64,000 bases of DNA from Oerskovia sp042887685 (GCF_042887685.1 NZ_JBHVOS010000020.1:25178-89177); one strand, 5' to 3'. Positions 55,396 through 63,914 are shown, numbered from the stretch's first letter. Numbers and translations are program-made. The notes: generated by a model not told the origin, from the letters alone.

Positions 55396-58300
55396 ATGTC
55401 CCACGACGCCGCCGACGCCCGATCCGCCGCCTTCTCCGAGGCCCTGCGCACCCGCGTCGTCGTGGCCGACGGCGCGATGGGCACCATGATCCAGGAGCAG
55501 GACCCGAGCCTGGACGACTATCAGCAGCTCGAGGGCTGCAACGAGATCCTCAACGTCTCGCGGCCCGACATCATCGCGGCCGTGCACGACGCGTACCTCG
55601 CGGTCGGCGTCGACTGCGTCGAGACGAACACGTTCGGCGCCAACTGGTCCAACCTGTCGGACTACGACATCGAGGACCGCATCCGCGAGCTCGCCGCCGC
55701 CGGCGCGCGCATCGCCCGGGAGCGGGCCGACGCGTGGTCGACCCCCGAGCAGCCGCGCTGGGTCCTGGGCTCCATGGGGCCCGGCACCAAGCTCCCGAGC
55801 CTCGGGCACACGACGTACGCGCACCTGCGCGACACGTTCGCCGAGCAGGCCGCGGGACTGCTCGACGGCGGCGTCGACGCGATCCTCGTCGAGACGAGCC
55901 AGGACCTGCTCCAGGCCAAGGCCGCGGTCAACGGCTCGCGCGCCGCGATGCGCGACGTCGGGCGCTCGGTGCCGGTCGTCGTGCAGGTCACGGTCGAGAC
56001 CACGGGCACCATGCTCATGGGGTCGGAGATCGGTGCGGCCCTCACGACGCTCCAGTCGCTGGACGTCGACGCGATCGGGCTGAACTGCGCGACGGGCCCC
56101 GCCGAGATGAGCGAGCACCTGCGCCACCTGGCCAAGCACGCCGAGATCCCCGTGACGTGCATGCCCAACGCCGGGCTGCCCGTGCTGGGCGCGAACGGGG
56201 CCTCCTACCCCCTCACGCCGGGTGAGCTCGCCGCTGCGCACACCCAGTTCGTCACCGAGTTCGGCCTGGGCCTCGTGGGCGGGTGCTGCGGCACGACCCC
56301 CGAGCACCTGCGCCAGGTCGTCGAGGCCGTGCGCGCACGGCCCGTCGCACCGCGCAGCCCCGAGCGCGAGAACGGCGTCGCGAGCCTGTACTCGCACGTC
56401 GACTTCCACCAGGACTCGGCGTTCCTCGCGATCGGCGAGCGCACGAACGCCAACGGCTCCAAGGCGTTCCGCGACGCGATGCTCGCCGAGAACTGGGACG
56501 AGTGCGTCCAGATCGCGCGCGCCCAGACGCGCGACGGCGCCCACCTGCTCGACGTCTGCATCGACTACGTGGGGCGCGACGGCGTCGCGGACGCCCGCGA
56601 GGTCGTCTCGCGTCTCGCGAGCGCGTCCACGCTCCCCCTCGTGATCGACTCGACCGAGCCGGCCGTCATCCAGGCGGGCCTCGAGCTCGTGGGCGGGCGC
56701 GCCGTCGTGAACTCGGTCAACTTCGAGGACGGCGACGGGCCCACGTCGCGCTTCGCGCGCATCATGCCGCTCGTCAAGGAGCACGGCGCCGCCGTCATCG
56801 CGCTCACGATCGACGAGGAGGGGCAGGCACGCACGGCCGAGACCAAGGTCGCGATCGCCTCGCGCCTCATCGACACCCTCGTGGGCGAGTGGGGCGTGCG
56901 ACTCGACGACATCGTCGTCGACACCCTCACGTTCCCCATCGCGACGGGCCAGGAGGAGACGCGGCGCGACGCGATCGAGACCATCGAGGCGATCCGCGAG
57001 CTGGTCGCACGCTACCCGGGCGTGCACACCACGCTCGGGGTCTCCAACGTGTCGTTCGGCCTCAACCCGGCCGCGCGCACCGTGCTCAACTCGGTGTTCC
57101 TGCACGAGGCCACGCAGGCCGGGCTGGACTCCGCGATCGTGCACGCCGCGAAGATCCTGCCCCTCGCCTCCATCCCCGACGACCAGCGCCAGGCCGCGCT
57201 CGACCTCGTGTGGGACAAGCGCGAGTACGACGCCGAGGGGAACCTCACGCACGACCCGCTCGCCCACCTCCTCGACCTCTTCTCCGGCGTCGACTCCGCG
57301 GCGCTCAAGGACGCGCGCGCCGCCGAGATGGCCGCGCTGCCCGTGGGACCGCGACTCGAACGGCGCATCGTCGACGGCGAGCGCAAGGGCCTCGAGGCCG
57401 ACGTCGACGAGGCGCTCGCCTCCGGCATGAAGGCGCTCGACATCGTCAACGACCACCTCCTGGCCGGTATGAAGGTCGTCGGCGAGCTGTTCGGCAAGGG
57501 CGAGATGCAGCTCCCGTTCGTGCTGCAGTCCGCCGAGGTCATGAAGACCGCGGTCGCGCTGCTCGAACCGCACATGGAGAAGACCGACGAGGCGGGCAAG
57601 GGCACCATCGTCCTGGCGACCGTGCGCGGCGACGTGCACGACATCGGCAAGAACCTCGTCGACATCATCCTCACCAACAACGGGTACACGGTCGTCAACA
57701 TCGGCATCAAGCAGTCGATCGGCGCCATGATCGACGCCGCCGAGGAGCACGACGCCGACGTGATCGGCATGTCGGGGCTCCTCGTGAAGTCGACCGTCGT
57801 CATGCGCGAGAACCTCGAAGAGCTCGCCTCGCGCGGGCTCGCCACGCGCTGGCCGATCCTGCTCGGCGGCGCGGCCCTGACCCGCACCTACGTCGAGGAC
57901 GACCTCGCCGGCATCTTCCCGGGCGAGGTCCGCTACGCCCGCGACGCGTTCGAAGGCCTGCGACTCATGGAACCGCTCGTCCGCGTGGCGCGGGGAGAGG
58001 CACGCGACGCCGTCGGGCTGCCTCCCCTCAAGAAGCGCCGCCACGCGACCGTGACCGTCACCCAGACCCCCGTGGAGGACCTGCCCGCACGCTCCGACGT
58101 CGCCGCGGACAACCCCGTGCCCACCCCGCCCTTCTGGGGCACGCGCATCGTCAAGGGCATCCAGCTCGCCGACTACGCGGCGTTCCTCGACGAGCGCGCT
58201 ACGTTCATGGGCCAGTGGGGGCTCAAGCCGGGACGGTCCTCCGATGCCGACGGCGCGGCCGGCGCCTCCTACGAGGAACTCGTCCAGACCGAAGGACGCC

Positions 58301-58986
58301 CACGCCTCAACGCGTGGCTCGAGCAGATCCGCACCGACGGCATCGTCGACCCGTCCGTGATCTACGGGTACTTCCCCGTGTGGTCGGAGGGCGACGACGT
58401 CGTCGTCGCCCACCACGGGCCCGGGCTCGCGGGCATCGGGGCACCCGACGGCGGCTCTGGCGGACCCGTGGGCGAGGAGCGGCTGCGCTTCACGTTCCCC
58501 CGGCAACGCCGCGACCGCCACCTGTGCCTCGCGGACTTCGTCAAGCCCCGCTCGTGGGTCGAGGAGACCGGGCGCTACGACGTCCTGCCCGTCCAGCTCG
58601 TGACCGTGGGCGACACCGTCGACGTGCACACCGCCAAGCTCTTCGCGGCCGACAAGTACCGCGAGTACATGGAGCTCCACGGGCTGTCCGTGCAGCTCAC
58701 CGAGGCGCTCGCCGAGATGTGGCACACCCGCGTACGGTCCGAGCTCGGGTTCGCAGGCGAGGACCCTGCGGACGTCCAGGGGATGTTCGACCTCGACTAC
58801 CGCGGGGCGAGGTTCTCGCTCGGCTACCCCGCATGCCCCGACATGGAGGACCGGCGCAAGGTCGTCGAGCTGCTCCGGCCCGAGCGGGTCGGGGTGGTGC
58901 TGTCGGACGAGCTGCAGCTGCACCCGGAGCAGTCGACGGACGCGTTCGTGTTCCACCACCCGGAGGCGAAGTACTTCTCGGTGTAG
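55396..58986 (+). CDS. metH: Cobalamin-dependent methionine synthase
   Basis: The 1196-residue enzyme transfers the methyl group of methyltetrahydrofolate to homocysteine via B12. Domains in order: homocysteine-binding with zinc ligands Cys231, Cys297 and Cys298; pterin-binding (about 345-610; GERTNANGSKAF); B12 cap and Rossmann domain with D746xH748xxG (DVHDIGKNLV) for cobalt coordination; C-terminal activation domain (about 880-1196; LADFVKP, GYPACPDMEDRRKV). E. coli MetH is 1227 residues, so it is complete. ATG 55396 has the leaderless -10 spacing and no Shine-Dalgarno. Confidence 0.96.
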   Translation: MSHDAADARSAAFSEALRTRVVVADGAMGTMIQEQDPSLDDYQQLEGCNEILNVSRPDIIAAVHDAYLAVGVDCVETNTFGANWSNLSDYDIEDRIRELAAAGARIARERADAWSTPEQPRWVLGSMGPGTKLPSLGHTTYAHLRDTFAEQAAGLLDGGVDAILVETSQDLLQAKAAVNGSRAAMRDVGRSVPVVVQVTVETTGTMLMGSEIGAALTTLQSLDVDAIGLNCATGPAEMSEHLRHLAKHAEIPVTCMPNAGLPVLGANGASYPLTPGELAAAHTQFVTEFGLGLVGGCCGTTPEHLRQVVEAVRARPVAPRSPERENGVASLYSHVDFHQDSAFLAIGERTNANGSKAFRDAMLAENWDECVQIARAQTRDGAHLLDVCIDYVGRDGVADAREVVSRLASASTLPLVIDSTEPAVIQAGLELVGGRAVVNSVNFEDGDGPTSRFARIMPLVKEHGAAVIALTIDEEGQARTAETKVAIASRLIDTLVGEWGVRLDDIVVDTLTFPIATGQEETRRDAIETIEAIRELVARYPGVHTTLGVSNVSFGLNPAARTVLNSVFLHEATQAGLDSAIVHAAKILPLASIPDDQRQAALDLVWDKREYDAEGNLTHDPLAHLLDLFSGVDSAALKDARAAEMAALPVGPRLERRIVDGERKGLEADVDEALASGMKALDIVNDHLLAGMKVVGELFGKGEMQLPFVLQSAEVMKTAVALLEPHMEKTDEAGKGTIVLATVRGDVHDIGKNLVDIILTNNGYTVVNIGIKQSIGAMIDAAEEHDADVIGMSGLLVKSTVVMRENLEELASRGLATRWPILLGGAALTRTYVEDDLAGIFPGEVRYARDAFEGLRLMEPLVRVARGEARDAVGLPPLKKRRHATVTVTQTPVEDLPARSDVAADNPVPTPPFWGTRIVKGIQLADYAAFLDERATFMGQWGLKPGRSSDADGAAGASYEELVQTEGRPRLNAWLEQIRTDGIVDPSVIYGYFPVWSEGDDVVVAHHGPGLAGIGAPDGGSGGPVGEERLRFTFPRQRRDRHLCLADFVKPRSWVEETGRYDVLPVQLVTVGDTVDVHTAKLFAADKYREYMELHGLSVQLTEALAEMWHTRVRSELGFAGEDPADVQGMFDLDYRGARFSLGYPACPDMEDRRKVVELLRPERVGVVLSDELQLHPEQSTDAFVFHHPEAKYFSV

Positions 58987-59090
58987 GGCTGACGGTAGGG
59001 CATAACCCCAGGTCAGAGCGGCTTTCACAACTCCACGTGGGGGCATGCGGGGCCACACCTGTGGCTACGCTCGGGGCAACGCCCAGCGGA

Positions 59091-59444
59091 GTTTCGACCG
59101 GCATCGAAGACCGCCCGACGAGACGCGGGGGCCGGGGCGCTCTACCAGGACTCGCTCGGCCTGTGGACAGCCGCGGTCACGCTCCCGCCCGCCCCGGAGG
59201 GCAAACGTCGGCGCAAGGTCGTCCGGGCCCGCACCAAGGCCGTGCGTCCGACAAGCTCAAGAAGCTGCGATCCGAGCCCGACCGGAACGGGGACCTGCCG
59301 ACCTCCTCCCCCACGCTCGAGCAGTGGATGCGAACCTACCTCGCGCGCAACGAAATCTGCTCCAACAAGCGCACGTCGTGGTGGTACGACTCGCCGAAGG
59401 GCTGCTGCAGCACGATCCAGTGCCGCTCATCCGCACTGTGTTAG
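59091..59444 (+). pseudogene. Decayed phage integrase, N-terminal part
   Basis: Conceptual translation across two frames gives STGIEDRPTRRGGRGA, then LYQDSLGLWTAAVTLPPAPE, GKRRRKVVRARTKA, and, after a shift near 59241, SDKLKKLRSEPDRNGDLPTS followed by PTLEQWMRTYLARN. This is the arm-binding and core-binding start of an actinophage-type tyrosine integrase. A first frame change is needed near 59139 and a second near 59241. After about 59350 similarity is lost (WWYDSPKGCCSTIQC then stop), and no catalytic domain with R-H-R-Y follows. It is therefore a broken remnant of an integrated element. No tRNA gene or att repeat was seen next to it. Confidence 0.7.
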
Positions 59445-59531
59445 CACACGCTCCCGCCTAGACGCCCAACCAGCCCGCCTTGGACATGTGCAGCTACATG
59501 CCCACGGCGGGCCCGTTCCCCGGAGTCACGC

Positions 59532-59732
59532 ATGAAGACCTTCATCGTCGTACTCGTCCCCGCCCTGATCGCAGCAGCCGCCGTCTGGATCCTCGGCTCT
59601 TACGCCAGCGGCCTGCCGCTCGCCGCCCGAGCCGCGATCATGGCGGCGGTTGTCGTCGGAGCGGTCCAGGGGGCCCGCGGGCTGCAGGAGCTCTGGTCGA
59701 GCCGCCAGGAGGACTCCACCGAACCTCAGTAG
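59532..59732 (+). CDS. Small two-span membrane protein
   Basis: The 66-residue protein has two hydrophobic helices (FIVVLVPALIAAAAVWILGSY and LAARAAIMAAVVVGAVQGA) and a polar tail. GGAG lies 6 nt before ATG 59532. No family is recognised. It is in the accessory segment next to the broken integrase, so it may be cargo of the lost element. Confidence 0.5.
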   Translation: MKTFIVVLVPALIAAAAVWILGSYASGLPLAARAAIMAAVVVGAVQGARGLQELWSSRQEDSTEPQ

Positions 59733-59893
59733 CCGCCGACCGCCCGCGTTGGTCAAGTTCTGCTCCACAGCCTTGGCCAACGAGGACTCAAGACCAGGTA
59801 GCCCTCAAGTCCTGAGACTAGAGACCAGACTCATCTAGCCTCAGGCCTTGTCCAACCCGCGAAGAGACCTCGACGGCGGAGTCAAGGAGGGTC

Positions 59894-60412
59894 ATGTTCG
59901 GCATCGACACGCTGGGCCTCTGCGAGGATTCGGCCATGAACGACGCACTCGCCAACGCACCCCGGCGTGCCGGCGGGCGCCTGACACCGCAGGAGTCCGC
60001 TCTCCTCGAACGCATCTGCGCGGGCACGTGGCGAGGGGCCGAAGAAGCCAGGGCGCAGCTCGCGCACGCACGCTGGGGCGGCAAGGACCACGACGGCGAC
60101 GCATGCTTCCTCATCGACATCCCGGCCGAAGCAGATGCACCGAGGATCCCCCAACAGGGAGGCGGCCCGATCGCCACCCTCGCCGTCAGCGACAGGGACG
60201 TACACCTCGGCTCGCTCGAGCTGTGGGTCGAAGGCGGGCAACTCCACTCGCTGGACTACAGCACCTTCAGCGACGCTGGCGGCGAGATGCTGCCGGACGT
60301 TCGCCAGCTCGGCGACTTCACCTCCCACATCGACGAGCAGGCCAACCCGCTGTACGGAAGGCCGAACGGCCCGTTGGTCAAGGTTGCACCCCGCGACCTT
60401 GACCGACGTTGA
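59894..60412 (+). CDS. Immunity-like hypothetical protein
   Basis: The 172-residue protein contains RLTPQESALLERICAGTWRGAEEARAQLAHARWGG, followed by acidic strands and LGSLELWVEGGQLHSLDYSTFSD. This layout resembles a family of small cytoplasmic proteins seen around polymorphic toxin loci and annotated as hypothetical or immunity-like; the assignment rests on memory of the pattern. No toxin gene is next to it. ATG 59894 has AAGGAGG 3 nt upstream; ATG 59936 (MNDALANAP) is an alternative with GAGG. Location by the integrase remnant suggests horizontal origin. Confidence 0.5.
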   Translation: MFGIDTLGLCEDSAMNDALANAPRRAGGRLTPQESALLERICAGTWRGAEEARAQLAHARWGGKDHDGDACFLIDIPAEADAPRIPQQGGGPIATLAVSDRDVHLGSLELWVEGGQLHSLDYSTFSDAGGEMLPDVRQLGDFTSHIDEQANPLYGRPNGPLVKVAPRDLDRR

Positions 60413-60767
60413 CGTAGGACCGGAGCAACGAGCGCGCCCCCAGCGACCACAGCCAGCACAGCGGCGCACATCGCCAGAACGCCCGTAGCGCCTAACCGTC
60501 GATCCGCACGTTCGACTGCTCTGCCGACTTGAACATCATCAAGGGGACGGTGAACGCGACTGTCGTCGTCGATCAGAGCGGGGCTCGTTTCCGCTGATGT
60601 GATGGGTCATGGCGCGGAGCTGTCTGAACGGGTGCCGCAGTCCTTGGTGTCGTCGGGCTGATTGCCTGCCGGACGTGGTCCATCGCGTCAGCTCGCCGCC
60701 TCGTCGACGACGCACACCGCACCACTCGATCAGTCCCCGGACGCAGGATGCTGCTCCGGTGCTCGGA
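60413..60767. other. Gap with no recognisable gene
   Basis: This 355-bp stretch holds short open frames with no family match and no clear start signals. A fragment translating as HGAELSERVPQSLVSSGLI near 60610-60665 looks protein-like and might be a relic of a mobile-element gene, but I cannot assign it. Confidence 0.4.
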
Positions 60768-61337
60768 TCAGCAGGTTCGGACGTGACGCCGTACCAGGTC
60801 CAGTCCGCCCGGTCCGAGCCTGCGGCACAGCTCGACGAGGACGAGTGCGGCCTGGCGGGCGTCGGCCCCGGCCTCGTGGTGGGCGTGGGCGGGGATGCTC
60901 AGAGCCGACGAGACGTCGGGCAGCCGGTACGAGGCGAGAGAGAGGACAGACTTGGCAGCGTCACGCGTGCACAACCATTGCGACCGTGGCACCCCGATGC
61001 CGTACACCTCGCTCGCCTGCACCAGGACCGAGCGGTCGAAGGCGGCGTTGTGCGCGACGAGCGCGTCCCCGTCCGCGAACTCGACGACCTTGCCGTAGAC
61101 GACGTCCCAGGTCGGTGCACCGAGGACGTCCTGCGGCTGGATCCCGTGGACGGCCACGTTCCGGTAGCTGAACGACTGATGGCCGGGCGGCGGGTCGACG
61201 AGGGTCTCGAGCGAGTCCACCACGACGCCGTCGCGGACCTTGACGACACCGACCGCACAGACCGAAGCCCGCTTCGGATTGGCGGTCTCGAAGTCGATCG
61301 CGGTGAACGACAGGCCTGGCAGCGCGGCAAGGGGCAT
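60768..61337 (-). CDS. DnaQ-like 3'-5' exonuclease (DEDDh)
   Basis: The 189-residue protein has the exonuclease motifs: ExoI FTAIDFETAN (Asp, Glu), ExoII VAHNAAFD (Asp), and ExoIII HHEAGADAR (His, Asp). It is a stand-alone nuclease of the DnaQ/oligoribonuclease superfamily, trimming DNA or RNA from the 3' end. ATG 61337 (MPLAALPG) is preferred over ATG 61346: TACTAT lies exactly 7 nt before it. It is divergent from an unknown duplicated-domain protein, the two starts 87 bp apart. Confidence 0.83.
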   Translation of the reverse strand: MPLAALPGLSFTAIDFETANPKRASVCAVGVVKVRDGVVVDSLETLVDPPPGHQSFSYRNVAVHGIQPQDVLGAPTWDVVYGKVVEFADGDALVAHNAAFDRSVLVQASEVYGIGVPRSQWLCTRDAAKSVLSLASYRLPDVSSALSIPAHAHHEAGADARQAALVLVELCRRLGPGGLDLVRRHVRTC

Positions 61338-61344
61338 GCCGGAC

Positions 61345-61350
61345 ATAGTA
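61345..61350 (-). promoter_or_regulatory. TACTAT -10 box of the exonuclease gene
   Basis: On the minus strand TACTAT is followed by 7 nt and ATG 61337. It overlaps the alternative ATG at 61346, which argues against that start. Confidence 0.45.
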
Positions 61351-61411
61351 GACGAGGCAACCGGTCGGCCGGCGGCGCCGGAGCAGGCCTGAACCGCAGG
61401 TCAGCACGTAG

Positions 61412-61417
61412 TACTCT
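61412..61417 (+). promoter_or_regulatory. TACTCT -10 box of the duplicated-domain gene
   Basis: TACTCT is followed by exactly 7 nt and GTG 61425, with no Shine-Dalgarno sequence. Confidence 0.45.
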
Positions 61418-61424
61418 GCGGACC

Positions 61425-61985
61425 GTGTCCAACGATCTCGGCTTTGGTGTCCCCCTGTCCCGCCGCAACCTGACGGCGCTGCGGAGCGCCCTCGAGCCGC
61501 TCGAGACCGGCGCGAGCGTCACGGCGCTCTTCCGCTACACCGAGCACGGTCAGTTCACGGTCTCCGGCCCGGTCCGCAGGGACCTGACCGAGACCGTGCT
61601 CAAGGTGGGTTGGTGGGACCTGACGAACGGCAAGAAGGTCGAGCCGGTCTCCGAGCTGCAGAGCCTCACGTCGACGGTCGTCGAGGACGACGACCGGTCC
61701 GACCTCGCGCCGGACGGCGACGAGCTCCGGTCCGTCGTCTCGAGCCTCGATGCCGGTGACATCGTCACCGCCGACTTCGAGTTCGAAGGCTGCGGCCGGT
61801 TCACGATCTCCGGTGGGGTCCGTCGGGACGAGCACGGCACACGGTGGATCCTCGCGGGTCACCACCTCACCCTCGGCGACGCCCATGCACCACGCTTGCG
61901 TCGCCTCGTCGTCGAGCGAAAGGCGGCCGTCCCGGTCGCGGCCGGGGCTGGCGTCGGGGCCCAGTACGACCTGTTCGGCGGCTAG
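61425..61985 (+). CDS. Unknown protein with two internal repeats
   Basis: The 186-residue protein contains two similar units of about 60 residues. Unit 1 reads LRSALEPLETGASVTALFRY then GQFTVSGPVRRD; unit 2 reads LRSVVSSLDAGDIVTADFEF then GRFTISGGVRRD. Both look like small beta-barrels. I do not recognise a family. GTG 61425 is supported by its -10 box. The gene is back to back with the exonuclease gene, so the two may share regulation. The stop is followed by a hairpin. Confidence 0.65.
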   Translation: MSNDLGFGVPLSRRNLTALRSALEPLETGASVTALFRYTEHGQFTVSGPVRRDLTETVLKVGWWDLTNGKKVEPVSELQSLTSTVVEDDDRSDLAPDGDELRSVVSSLDAGDIVTADFEFEGCGRFTISGGVRRDEHGTRWILAGHHLTLGDAHAPRLRRLVVERKAAVPVAAGAGVGAQYDLFGG

Positions 61986-62019
61986 GCCGTCGACGTAGCT
62001 CATCTGCGGCTGCCGCCCA

Positions 62020-62049
62020 CCGGAGACCGGTCCGTCGACCGGTCTCCGG
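62020..62049 (+). terminator. Hairpin after the duplicated-domain gene
   Basis: CCGGAGACCGGTC (62020-62032) pairs perfectly with GACCGGTCTCCGG (62037-62049) around CGTC, 35 nt after the stop. Confidence 0.7.
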
Positions 62050-62139
62050 GCGTCACCCCCGCGCACCGAGAACCCGATGAGTTCTCTCCCTCCGCTCGGT
62101 CTACCCCCTGACCACGCCGCCGACCCACCGGAGCGCATC

Positions 62140-62796
62140 ATGGGATCGATCGAGATCGAGCTGTTCACGACCCTGGACCTCGTCGGGCAGGCGCCCGGCG
62201 GTCCCGACGAGGACCCGGCGAACGGGTTCCCTTTCGGCGGCTGGCAGGCTCCCCTGCTGGACGACGTCGCCGGGGAGCAGGTGGCCGCCGCCTACGAGGG
62301 CACCGACGCCCTCCTGCTCGGCCGCCGCACCTACGACATCTTCGCCGCCTACTGGCCTCACCAGGAGGGCGGCCAGGACGACGACTTCGCTGCCCTCTTC
62401 AACCGCATCCCCAAGTACGTCGCATCCCGGGGTACGCCTGATCTATCGTGGGCCGGCTCGACACTCCTCGGCCCCGACCTCGCCGCCGCGGTCCGAGAGG
62501 TTCGCGACCGGCACGAGCACGTCAAGGTCGTCGGCAGTCTCGACCTCGTGCAGATGCTCCTGCGGGAGAAGCTCTTCGACCGCCTCGATCTGTGGGTCCA
62601 CCCGATCGTCCTCGGCGTCGGGAAGACCGTGTTCGACGGCGGTGCCGTGCCCACCAACCTGACCCTCCTCGAACCGCCTGCCGCCAGCCCTGCGGGCACC
62701 GTGCTGCTGCGTTACGGTCTAGCCGGCGGCACGCCCGCGACGGGCGACATGGCGGCCGCAGACCGCGGACTCGACCGCCCGGCCGAGAGAACCTGA
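62140..62796 (+). CDS. Dihydrofolate reductase family protein (RibD C-terminal type)
   Basis: The 218-residue protein begins MGSIEIELFTTLDLVGQAPG and contains ALLLGRRTYDIFAAYWP, then KYVASRGTPDLSW, VKVVGSLDLVQMLLREKLFDRLDLWVHPIVLG and GGAVPTNLTLLE, which is the pattern of RibD_C/DHFR-like oxidoreductases. Such proteins reduce diverse substrates with NADPH. Its own substrate is unknown. ATG 62140 was chosen for GGAG 6 nt upstream. It starts 91 bp after a hairpin and probably forms a unit with the VOC gene 13 bp downstream. Confidence 0.85.
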   Translation: MGSIEIELFTTLDLVGQAPGGPDEDPANGFPFGGWQAPLLDDVAGEQVAAAYEGTDALLLGRRTYDIFAAYWPHQEGGQDDDFAALFNRIPKYVASRGTPDLSWAGSTLLGPDLAAAVREVRDRHEHVKVVGSLDLVQMLLREKLFDRLDLWVHPIVLGVGKTVFDGGAVPTNLTLLEPPAASPAGTVLLRYGLAGGTPATGDMAAADRGLDRPAERT

Positions 62797-62808
62797 GGCA
62801 GGAGTTCC

Positions 62809-63249
62809 ATGGCGGTCCAACGACTCGACAACGTCGGCATCGTCGTCGCCGACCTCGACGCGGCGGTCGCGTTCTTCGTCGAGCTCGGCATGGAGCTCGA
62901 GGGCCGGGCTCCGATCGAGGGCGCCTGGGCGGGGGACGTCGTCGGGCTCGACGAGATGCGGTCGGAGATCGCGATGCTGCGCGTCCCCGACGGTCCCGGC
63001 CGGCTCGAGCTCAGCACCTACCACTCCCCTGCGGCCGTGGACGTCGGCCTGGGTGGTGCACCGTCGAACACCCTGGGCCTGCACCGCGTGATGTTCACGG
63101 TCGACGACATCGACGACACGGTCGAGCGGCTCCGCGGGCACGGCGCCACGCTCATCGGCGAGATCGTCCGGTACGAGGACACCTACCGGCTGTGCTACCT
63201 CCGCGGGCCGGAAGGGATCGTCGTCGCACTGGCCGAAGAGCTCGGGTGA
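62809..63249 (+). CDS. VOC (glyoxalase/bleomycin-resistance) family protein
   Basis: This 146-residue protein has the paired beta-alpha-beta units of the vicinal oxygen chelate fold: LDNVGIVVADLDAAVAFFVELGMELEG and LGLHRVMFTVDDIDDTVERLRGHGATLIGEI, ending YLRGPEGIVVALAE with the usual C-terminal glutamate near. Members include glyoxalase I, fosfomycin and bleomycin resistance proteins, and isomerases. GGCAGGAG is 4 nt before the ATG. It is 13 bp after the RibD-like gene and probably co-transcribed. A 22-bp repeat array starts 19 bp after its stop. Confidence 0.87.
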   Translation: MAVQRLDNVGIVVADLDAAVAFFVELGMELEGRAPIEGAWAGDVVGLDEMRSEIAMLRVPDGPGRLELSTYHSPAAVDVGLGGAPSNTLGLHRVMFTVDDIDDTVERLRGHGATLIGEIVRYEDTYRLCYLRGPEGIVVALAEELG

Positions 63250-63267
63250 CCACCTGGACTCGTGGTC

Positions 63268-63443
63268 GTCGCCCTCGCTGCCCGACGACGTCACCCTCGC
63301 CGCCGGATCCCGTCACCCTCGGCATCGGGTTGCGTCACCGTCGGCGACGATGTGCGTCACCCTCGGCACCAGGTTGAGTCACCGTCGGCGGCCGAGGGCG
63401 TCACCCTCGGCGCTGCGCATCGTCGTCCTCGGCGGCTGGCACG
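63268..63443. repeat. 22-bp-period tandem array, eight units
   Basis: Eight consecutive units start at 63268, 63290, 63312, 63334, 63356, 63378, 63400 and 63422, exactly 22 bp apart. Six central units carry a conserved 12-mer, GTCACC(C/G)TCG(G/C)C, followed by 10 unconserved bases; the outer two are weaker (GTCGCCCTCGCT and GTCGTCCTCGGC). The period is not a multiple of three, so it is not coding. A 22-bp pitch equals about two helical turns. Confidence 0.85.
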
Positions 63444-63473
63444 GCAGGGCACGGCAGGGCACGGCAGGGCACG
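63438..63473. repeat. 10-bp tandem repeat
   Basis: The decamer GGCACGGCAG is repeated three times from 63438 with a partial fourth copy, partly overlapping the last unit of the 22-bp array. Confidence 0.75.
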
Positions 63474-63509
63474 TCCGGAATTCGTCTGACGTGACCGTCG
63501 TCACCTTCG

Positions 63510-63515
63510 TAGACT
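63510..63515 (+). promoter_or_regulatory. TAGACT -10 box of the second VOC gene
   Basis: TAGACT is followed by exactly 7 nt and ATG 63523; no Shine-Dalgarno is present. The 22-bp array ends 66 bp upstream of this box. Confidence 0.5.
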
Positions 63516-63522
63516 GCGACGC

Positions 63523-63900
63523 ATGGCATCCCGCATCAGTGAACTGGTCCTCGACTGCGCCGACCCCGAGCTGCTCGCACGGTTCTGGAGCGGAGTCCTC
63601 GGCTACGTCGAGCTCGGACGGGAGGAGGGTGCGATCGAGATCGGCCCGGCCGACGTCGGGTTCGGCGGCCTGCAGCCGACCCTCATCCTGAGCCCCAGCG
63701 ACGACCCGAAGACCGGCAAGCTCCCCCTGCACATCGACGTCAATGCGACCGACCGCGACCAGGACGCCGAGCTCGAACGCCTGCTGGCCCTCGGCGCACG
63801 CCGCGCGGACATCGGGCAGACAGGCGACGAGTCGTGGCACGTCCTCGCCGACCCCGAGGGCAACGAGTTCTGCCTCCTGCGCAAGCGCCTGGCCCCCTGA
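63523..63900 (+). CDS. VOC family protein (second)
   Basis: The 125-residue protein begins SELVLDCADPELLARFWSGVLGYVELG and ends WHVLADPEGNEFCLLR, the common form of small single-domain glyoxalase-like proteins in actinobacteria; PLHIDVNATDRDQDAELERLLALGARR carries the dimer-type strand. Substrate unknown. ATG 63523 is set by the leaderless -10 box. Its sequence differs clearly from the first VOC protein, so they are not a recent duplication. Confidence 0.85.
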   Translation: MASRISELVLDCADPELLARFWSGVLGYVELGREEGAIEIGPADVGFGGLQPTLILSPSDDPKTGKLPLHIDVNATDRDQDAELERLLALGARRADIGQTGDESWHVLADPEGNEFCLLRKRLAP

Positions 63901-63914
63901 CGCCGAGGTAGACC

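Noticed and set aside
58987..59090. tRNA gene as integration site for the broken integrase
   Set aside because: No cloverleaf with a T-loop GTTCRA pattern could be found between metH and the integrase remnant.
61344..61346. ATG 61346 as the exonuclease start
   Set aside because: It overlaps the TACTAT box that lies at the correct 7-nt distance for ATG 61337.
60609..61985. Single long plus-strand ORF of 458 codons
   Set aside because: Its first 270 codons are antisense to the exonuclease gene, which has intact catalytic motifs. Only the end from GTG 61425 is a real gene.
63268..63443. Array considered as a CRISPR
   Set aside because: The conserved part is only 12 bp and the spacers 10 bp, there are no cas genes nearby, and the period is too short.
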